A DNA stretch of 9,472 bases, taken from positions 1 through 9,472 of the forward strand of contig DFYS01000112.1 of the NCBI GenBank assembly GCA_002383405.1. The letters are read 5' to 3'. Made by a program: the position numbers and the translations under genes. The notes below the pieces were generated by a model. The model did no database searches. It was given only the letters and a program-made list of their open reading frames with translations, and had not been told where the DNA came from. Below, piece by piece: positions 4,998 to 9,472 of this stretch (position 1 is its first letter; every line of letters starts with the position of its first letter). The DNA is from Moorella sp. UBA4076. GTDB taxonomy: Bacteria > Bacillota > DSM-521 > Neomoorellales > Neomoorellaceae.

Positions 4998-6524
4998 CTA
5001 ACGCCCGTAAGCCCCGGCGCGGTTCCTTTCCCGCGGGAAGCTCAAACCCAGCAGGCCGGCCAGGCGCAGCGCCAGGCGCACCGGCCAGAAGGACAGCTGG
5101 CGTTTTAAATCCTGGCGTTCCTTTTGCAGGTCGGCTACCGTCCGTTCCAGGTCTTCATTGGCGATGAGGGTGGTCTGCAGGCGGTATTCCTGCTCCCGTA
5201 GTTGCTGTTTCAAGTGTGACTGCTCCGTCTGGGCGTCGCTGACGGTTTTGTTGAGGGTCCCCTGGAGCTGCATCAGGCGGGTCTCCAGGTGGCTGACGCG
5301 CTTCTTCAGGGTATCCCGCTCCACCCGCAAGTTTACCAGCTGTTCCTCCACCTGGGTCAGTTCCTGGCGCAGCTCCTCTTTGCGGCGGTGCAGTTTTTCC
5401 AGATCCCCCAGTAGACTCTTATTCTCCTGGCGGAGATCTTCAGCGTCGCGTCGTAATTTTTCTATCTCGCCGTCTCCGGGCTCCTGCTGGCGGCCGGCCA
5501 TGGACTTACCGCCGTTAATCAGGCTGAATTCCTTGGCTGCCGGAGAGGTCTTCTCCGTTTCCAGGGAAAAAGCAGCCGCTTCGGCTCCGGCGGCAATTTC
5601 GTCCCAGGCTGGTTTTTCCCTGCTGGCAGTCCAGGCCGGGGTAAATTGCGGCGCTGCCGGCGACACCCCTTTACCATTACCTGTATGTTTCAAGGGGAAC
5701 AACTTGTCCCAGAAATCGCTTTCTTGGGCTGCCGCTGCCAGCTTAGCAACAGGCAGGACCTGCTCGCCGGCCCGGGGCAGGTCCACTACCTGCGAGCCAT
5801 TGCTGCCTCCGTCCGGCTCCGTCCTGACCGGCGGCCCCGCGGGGTGTTTGTCCCGGCCGTTACCGGCAGACCCGGCCGGACTTCCCGGTTGCAGCTGCAG
5901 TTTTGCTCCTGCCGGGGGAGGAGCAGTTGTTGGCAGTTCCGGTGGGCTGGTCTTGCTCAGCAGGGCCGGGACAGCCGCCGTTGCCGCCACTTCCCGGGCC
6001 CCTCTGGTTACCTCGGCCTCCGGTTCCGGTTCGACATAGGCCCAGTGGATAAGGCCCCAGCGACCGTCCTTGAGCCTTAAAAAACGGCCGTCGGCAACCA
6101 ACTTTTGTTCCCCGTCTACTTCCGGTTTACCGGCTCCCTTTAACTCCTCGTTGATCTCGTTTAAGCGCAGGGCATCACCTTCCGCCTGCAGGACCCGGTG
6201 GGCGGCGTCGTTTTCCTTGAGACCATCCAGGCGCAGGCACCACAGGCCCTTGCCCTCACTGCGGAAACAGGGGTTTTTCGTCAGGCAGCGATTGATGTTT
6301 TTCTGGATTTTAGCCGGATTGTGGTTAATGAGCAGGTGCTGCTGCGCCTCCTGGACCAGCTCGTCCACCGACTGGGGCGAGTACTCAAATAAACGTAATT
6401 TGAGCATGTCAGTAAGGGAATCCAGTTTGCCGGTTACTTTCACTTTGGCTATTTTGGGTGCCGGAGCATTTTTGGGTTTTTTGGCCACGGGTGTCACCTC
6501 TTCCAGATTTATTGGGTTAACCAT
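4998..6524 (-). CDS. Tandem HARE-HTH/RpoE-delta-like protein with linker, coiled coil and hydrophobic tail
   Basis: 508 residues from the ATG at 6522-6524, which has AGGA 5 nt upstream; an in-frame GTG at 6546-6548 would add 8 residues. I recognise no named gene. Residues about 35-100 and 105-163 look like two winged-helix modules, each ending in a basic strand pattern (GKGLWCLRL; DGRFLRLKDGRWGLIHW). The second strongly resembles the N-terminal domain of RNA polymerase delta and the HARE-HTH family. Residues about 165-350 are a Pro/Ala/Gly/Glu-rich, presumably disordered linker with one aromatic patch (DFWDKLFPLKH, 270-280). Residues about 352-477 form a long coiled coil. Residues 479-495 (FWPVRLALRLAGLLGLS) form a short amphipathic or hydrophobic stretch that could touch the membrane. 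It follows the AEC transporter gene after 70 bp. A DNA- or polymerase-associated structural role is inference. Confidence 0.85.
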   Translation of the reverse strand: MVNPINLEEVTPVAKKPKNAPAPKIAKVKVTGKLDSLTDMLKLRLFEYSPQSVDELVQEAQQHLLINHNPAKIQKNINRCLTKNPCFRSEGKGLWCLRLDGLKENDAAHRVLQAEGDALRLNEINEELKGAGKPEVDGEQKLVADGRFLRLKDGRWGLIHWAYVEPEPEAEVTRGAREVAATAAVPALLSKTSPPELPTTAPPPAGAKLQLQPGSPAGSAGNGRDKHPAGPPVRTEPDGGSNGSQVVDLPRAGEQVLPVAKLAAAAQESDFWDKLFPLKHTGNGKGVSPAAPQFTPAWTASREKPAWDEIAAGAEAAAFSLETEKTSPAAKEFSLINGGKSMAGRQQEPGDGEIEKLRRDAEDLRQENKSLLGDLEKLHRRKEELRQELTQVEEQLVNLRVERDTLKKRVSHLETRLMQLQGTLNKTVSDAQTEQSHLKQQLREQEYRLQTTLIANEDLERTVADLQKERQDLKRQLSFWPVRLALRLAGLLGLSFPRERNRAGAYGR

Positions 6525-6556
6525 TATTTTCCTGGTAATATTTGACACCGGGCCTG

Positions 6557-6576
6557 CTTTTTCCTGCCAGAAAAAG
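6557..6576 (-). promoter_or_regulatory. A/T hairpin in the leader of the HTH/coiled-coil gene
   Basis: CTTTTTC and GAAAAAG pair around a 6-nt loop, 19 nt downstream of the AEC transporter stop. The right arm contains the AGGA-like sequence that would serve the upstream GTG start, which supports using the downstream ATG. It could be a weak processing or pausing site. Evidence for function is slight. Confidence 0.25.
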
Positions 6577-6594
6577 AGATTTTTATGTCATTAT

Positions 6595-7524
6595 TTAGTA
6601 ACTTAACAACCATGCCCACAGGGGGATGGTTAACAGGGAAACCATGGTAGTTGTTACTACCCCCTCGGAGATCAGGGCATAATCCCCGTCATATTTGCGG
6701 GCGATAGCCGGGGCAATAGCCGCCGCCGGCATTGCCATTTCCATAATAATCAGCAGGCGTACGGTTTGATCCCATTGAGGGACCAGAGCCATGGCTGCCA
6801 GGGCCAGAACGGGGAAAATGATCAATCTCATTATAACCATCAGGTAAACAATCTTCTGGCCGATCATGGTCCGCCAGGAGGATTCCGCCAGCATCGAACC
6901 CACCAGGATAAGGGCCAGGGGGATGGTGGCCTGGCCCATGCTGTCCAAAGGTTTGTAAATAAGGGGTGGCAGCTGGAAATGGAGCAGCGCCAGGATCAGG
7001 CCCAGAATAATGGCCAGGATATTGATGTTGAAGACCTGGCGCCAGTCCAGGCTGGCGCGGCGCGTATGGTCCTGCATCAGCCATACGCCCAGCGTCCAGA
7101 AAAGGACATTATGCCCCAGGGCATACATGGCGGCATAAAAAACCCCCAGGCGATCCCAGAGGATATAGGCTACCGGGAAACCGAGGTAAGCCACATTGCC
7201 AAAGGCGGTAGTCATCCGAAAAGCATAGTTGTTTTTTAAGGGCAGGTGGAGCCAGTTTGCGGCCAGGGCGCTTAAGAAGTAGGATATGAGGACCAGCACC
7301 ACTGCCGCCGCCAGGATCAAAAAGGCGCTGGCCAGTTCCCGGTCAGTTACCTGCAGGTTCATCGAGGTGATGGTTAAGGCCGGCATCGTAAAATAAAAGA
7401 TGATGTCGGATACAACTTTGTCTCCCTGGGTGTTAAGGATACTAAGCCGCCGCCCCAGAAAACCCAGGAAAACATAGAAAAACAAGGCTCCCACTTCAGC
7501 CCCTACAGCCAGCAATTGGGCCAA
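6595..7524 (-). CDS. AEC-family (auxin efflux carrier type) membrane transporter
   Basis: 309 residues from a TTG at 7522-7524, chosen because GGAGGAG lies 10 nt upstream (7535-7541). A TTG 7 codons further upstream is also in frame but would place that site inside the gene. The protein is very hydrophobic, with about ten predicted membrane helices arranged as two halves around a short central polar loop (DHTRRASLDWRQ). Segments such as YVFLGFLGRRL, FTMPALTITSMNL, AFGNVAYLGFPVAYILWDRLG and IPLALILVGSML match the AEC/MdcF permease family, whose bacterial members are thought to move small organic acids such as malate or malonate. The substrate cannot be told here. It starts about 80 bp after the methyltransferase gene with no clear terminator between, so it is probably cotranscribed. 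It ends in a conserved-looking hydrophobic helix (IPLWAWLLSY). Confidence 0.88.
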   Translation of the reverse strand: MAQLLAVGAEVGALFFYVFLGFLGRRLSILNTQGDKVVSDIIFYFTMPALTITSMNLQVTDRELASAFLILAAAVVLVLISYFLSALAANWLHLPLKNNYAFRMTTAFGNVAYLGFPVAYILWDRLGVFYAAMYALGHNVLFWTLGVWLMQDHTRRASLDWRQVFNINILAIILGLILALLHFQLPPLIYKPLDSMGQATIPLALILVGSMLAESSWRTMIGQKIVYLMVIMRLIIFPVLALAAMALVPQWDQTVRLLIIMEMAMPAAAIAPAIARKYDGDYALISEGVVTTTMVSLLTIPLWAWLLSY

Positions 7525-7604
7525 TTGTTTATCGCTCCTCCGCAATAAGATGGGGAATATGGGACTTAACTGCAGCAGTGTGTTCAGGTGAGCCGCAACC
7601 GGCT

Positions 7605-8450
7605 TTATTCCTTGCGCAGAATAAGGATGTTCTGATGGGTGATGTTGGGTACAAATACCGACTTCACAGCATAGGGTTTCAAAGGGCGACGGGTGGCCTT
7701 GTTGGACCAGATCTTCACCCCTTTAAACCTGAAACCGATGGCGCGCATGGCCTCCGCTGCCATATACCCCAGGGGGATATACTCACCCTGCTGGTAACGG
7801 TCCCCCACCAGCATGACCAGGTAGCGACCGGGCTGGAGAACGCGCCGGATTTCCCGCCCGATCGCCTGCAGCCGCGCCAGGAAACTGTTCAGGTCCGGGG
7901 CCTGGCCCAGGTCTTGCTCCTGCCAGGAAGAAACCATGTTGAAATTGGTCTCCTTACGGAACCCGGTGGCACCATGGTTCACCCCGTAGGGCGGGTCGGT
8001 AATCACCGCCGCCACCGAGCCCTCCGGCAGTTCCCTTAGTAATTGCAGGCAGTCGCCCTGGCGCATTGCCCCTGCCAGGGGCTCCCCGGCGCCGGCCTCT
8101 TCCCCGCGGCGGCAGATAACGCCGTTGACAATGACAAAACTACGCTGTATTTCCTGATAAATGGTCACCCAGCGGGGATCAAGCTCAAAACCAAGGCTTA
8201 GCCGCCCGGTCAGGGCCGCCCCCAGGAGCGTCCCCCCCACCCCGGCAAAGGGGTCCAGGACCAGCTCTCCTTTTTTAGTAAAAAAGCTGATAATCTCGGC
8301 CATCACTTCCGGCGGTTTCATCGCCCCGTGTTGCTTGCGTAAGGGATGGGTGATATCAGGTGGATAGGTGGTGATATAGAGGGTATCAGTCCAGTAGAGC
8401 CATTCGCGGCCGTCGAGATCATTGAGGCGATTCGGGAGTTTACCGCTCAT
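7605..8450 (-). CDS. DNA methyltransferase (N6-adenine/N4-cytosine type, DPPY)
   Basis: 281 residues from the ATG at 8448-8450, which overlaps the end of the DUF2007 gene by 11 bp. A longer frame back to a TTG at 8504 puts GGAGG directly against the start, so it is less likely. The AdoMet-binding motif DPFAGVGGT (66-74) is preceded by the motif X region HGAMKPPEVM (41-50) and followed by the acidic motif FELDPRW (88-94). The catalytic motif TDPPYGVN is at 151-158. The order X-I-IV fits amino-methyltransferases of the N6_N4_Mtase family. No obvious large target-recognition domain follows, and no restriction gene is adjacent, so it looks like an orphan methylase. Action on DNA is the usual function; RNA guanine methylation by similar folds is a less likely alternative. 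Target sequence unknown. Confidence 0.88.
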   Translation of the reverse strand: MSGKLPNRLNDLDGREWLYWTDTLYITTYPPDITHPLRKQHGAMKPPEVMAEIISFFTKKGELVLDPFAGVGGTLLGAALTGRLSLGFELDPRWVTIYQEIQRSFVIVNGVICRRGEEAGAGEPLAGAMRQGDCLQLLRELPEGSVAAVITDPPYGVNHGATGFRKETNFNMVSSWQEQDLGQAPDLNSFLARLQAIGREIRRVLQPGRYLVMLVGDRYQQGEYIPLGYMAAEAMRAIGFRFKGVKIWSNKATRRPLKPYAVKSVFVPNITHQNILILRKE

Positions 8451-8679
8451 GGCCGTCTGCACCCTGAAAACGGGCTGCCAGGATAGCGCGGGCCTGCCCG
8501 GCAACCTCCGCCGGCACCTGGACCGCGACTGTTCCTAAGGGGCCGGTATTCAAACCGTAGATACTGCCCAGGGCTTCTCCCTGCAGGCGTACCGGCAGGC
8601 CGGCCGCGGTGAGTAAGCCCTGGATCATCAGCGCTTCGATCCTTTCTTTGGTTGCTACGGTAACCCATACGTCAGGCAT
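8440..8679 (-). CDS. DUF2007-type small protein
   Basis: 79 residues. The sequence follows the DUF2007 pattern (often named putative signal transducing protein): a first strand WVTVATK, a helix ERIEALMIQGLLTAAGLPV, then GEALGSIYGLNTGPLGTVAVQVP and a C-terminal helix EVAGQARAIL. The family has a ferredoxin-like fold of unknown role and is often found beside metabolic or RNA-modification genes. The ATG at 8677-8679 lies 5 bp after the rluD stop, with its ribosome binding site inside the end of rluD. The 3' end overlaps the methyltransferase start by 11 bp. Such tight packing implies translational coupling of three genes. Confidence 0.85.
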   Translation of the reverse strand: MPDVWVTVATKERIEALMIQGLLTAAGLPVRLQGEALGSIYGLNTGPLGTVAVQVPAEVAGQARAILAARFQGADGHER

Positions 8680-8684
8680 CGGTC

Positions 8685-9472
8685 CTATCCCTCTCCTTCT
8701 TTCCCCTGCCTCAAGTCCGCCAGCACCTGCTGAAAAACCGGCGGCGGCGGTGCGGCAAACTCCAGGTACTCGCCCCGGACGGGATGCTTAAAACCCAGGC
8801 AGCCGGCATGGAGGAGCTGGCCGGGCACGTTGAAGGGACACTGGCGGGGGCCGTAACGAGGGTCACCGACCACCGGGTGCCTTAAGAAAGCCATATGCAC
8901 CCGGATCTGATGGGTGCGCCCCGTCTCCAGCCGCGCTTCCACAAGAGTATAGCGGTCAAAGCGCTCCACTACCCGGTAATGGGTAATCGCCGCGCGGGAA
9001 TTTCTAGCGGTAACCGCCATCCGCTGCCGGTCCACCGGGTGGCGGCCGATGGGCGCTTCGATGCGGCCGCCGGGTTCCTCCACCACGCCGTGGACCAGGG
9101 CCAGGTAGATCCTTTTCATGCTGTGGGCCTTGATCTGGTCTGCCAGGCCGCGGTGGGCGCCATCATTTTTGGCGGCTACCAGGATGCCGGAGGTGTCTTT
9201 ATCGAGGCGGTGGACGATGCCCGGCCGTAAGACGCCGTTAATCCCGGAGAGATCGCCGCAATGGTAAAGAAGGGCATTGACCAGGGTGCTGTGTTCATTG
9301 CCGGGAGCCGGGTGGACCACCATACCCTGGGGCTTGTTGATAACAATAATATCGCTATCCTCGTAAAGGATGTCCAGGGCTAAAAGCTCCGGTGTTACTT
9401 CCAGATGTACCGGTTGCGGCTGGCGGACCAGGATTTTTTCGCCGCCGCGCAGGCGGTAGTTGGCCTTTGGTG
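8685..9472 (-). CDS. rluD: RluD-type 23S rRNA pseudouridine synthase (5' end beyond the window)
   Basis: 261 residues are visible, out of about 300 usual for the family. The enzyme converts uridines to pseudouridine in structured RNA, in RluD's case in helix 69 of 23S rRNA. The visible N-terminus (YRLRGGEKILV) is the tail of the S4 RNA-binding domain. The catalytic domain starts at DIIVINKPQGMVVHPAPG. The signature VHRLDKDTSGILVAAKN carries the catalytic Asp (codon 9201-9203), and GRTHQIRVHMAFLRHPVVGDPRYG is the conserved C-terminal segment. The start lies outside the window. It is the first visible gene of the minus-strand cluster. I cannot exclude that it modifies other uridines, since RluA/RluC/RluD paralogues share these motifs; length and S4 domain favour RluD. 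Confidence 0.93.
   Translation of the reverse strand, partial: PKANYRLRGGEKILVRQPQPVHLEVTPELLALDILYEDSDIIVINKPQGMVVHPAPGNEHSTLVNALLYHCGDLSGINGVLRPGIVHRLDKDTSGILVAAKNDGAHRGLADQIKAHSMKRIYLALVHGVVEEPGGRIEAPIGRHPVDRQRMAVTARNSRAAITHYRVVERFDRYTLVEARLETGRTHQIRVHMAFLRHPVVGDPRYGPRQCPFNVPGQLLHAGCLGFKHPVRGEYLEFAAPPPPVFQQVLADLRQGKEGEG

Noticed and set aside
5158..6039. Long plus-strand open frame (293 codons)
   Set aside because: Ser/Arg-rich antisense shadow of the linker and coiled coil of the minus-strand gene; no ribosome binding site and no domain pattern.
7591..7604. AGCCG/CGGCT hairpin between the methylase and the transporter as a terminator
   Set aside because: Only 5 bp and no T-run on the minus strand.
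1..9472. CRISPR arrays, tRNA or rRNA genes, insertion sequences
   Set aside because: I saw no regularly spaced repeats, tRNA-like T-loop/acceptor pattern, rRNA sequence, transposase motifs or terminal inverted repeats.

Overview
The window reads as chromosomal DNA of a GC-rich, probably thermophilic member of the Firmicutes (Clostridia). A Moorella-like organism is my best guess. This rests on the class of PyrR attenuator, the carA/carB/pyrR/rluD family members and the strong G/C bias at third codon positions; it is inference, not a database match. Every convincing gene lies on the minus strand, so transcription runs from high to low coordinates. The plus-strand open frames look like shadows.

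Upstream block (9472 to about 4998): an RluD-type pseudouridine synthase cut by the window edge, then a small DUF2007-type protein, a DPPY-motif DNA methyltransferase overlapping it by 11 bp, an AEC-family membrane transporter, and an unusual 508-residue protein. That last protein has two predicted winged-helix (HARE-HTH/RpoE-delta-like) modules, a long low-complexity linker, a coiled coil and a hydrophobic tail. Short gaps and overlaps suggest one transcription unit, ending at a terminator hairpin near 4818-4840.

Middle block (4733 to 3666): a single gene for a coiled-coil plus PD-(D/E)XK nuclease-like protein (DUF3782-like) with a plausible promoter of its own, followed by the remnant of an unrecognised gene broken by a frameshift in a G4 run.

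Pyrimidine block (3635 to 1): a strong promoter (TTGACA, 17 nt, TAAACT) leads into a complete PyrR attenuator (PyrR-binding hairpin with a perfect consensus loop, antiterminator and terminator), then pyrR, carA and the first 474 codons of carB. The products are the UMP-responsive regulator and the two subunits of carbamoyl-phosphate synthase, the first enzyme of de novo pyrimidine synthesis, which also feeds arginine synthesis. The 292-bp pyrR-carA gap is unusual. It holds a second terminator-like hairpin, a 17-codon Arg-rich leader frame with a good ribosome binding site, further hairpins and a C-rich, G-poor tract just before carA, which suggests extra control of carAB.

In Bacillus subtilis the rluD homologue lies directly upstream of pyrR. 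Here about 5 kb carrying a methyltransferase, a HARE-HTH-like protein and a nuclease-like protein separates them. That makes this interval the accessory part of the window and the best place to look for an undescribed function.
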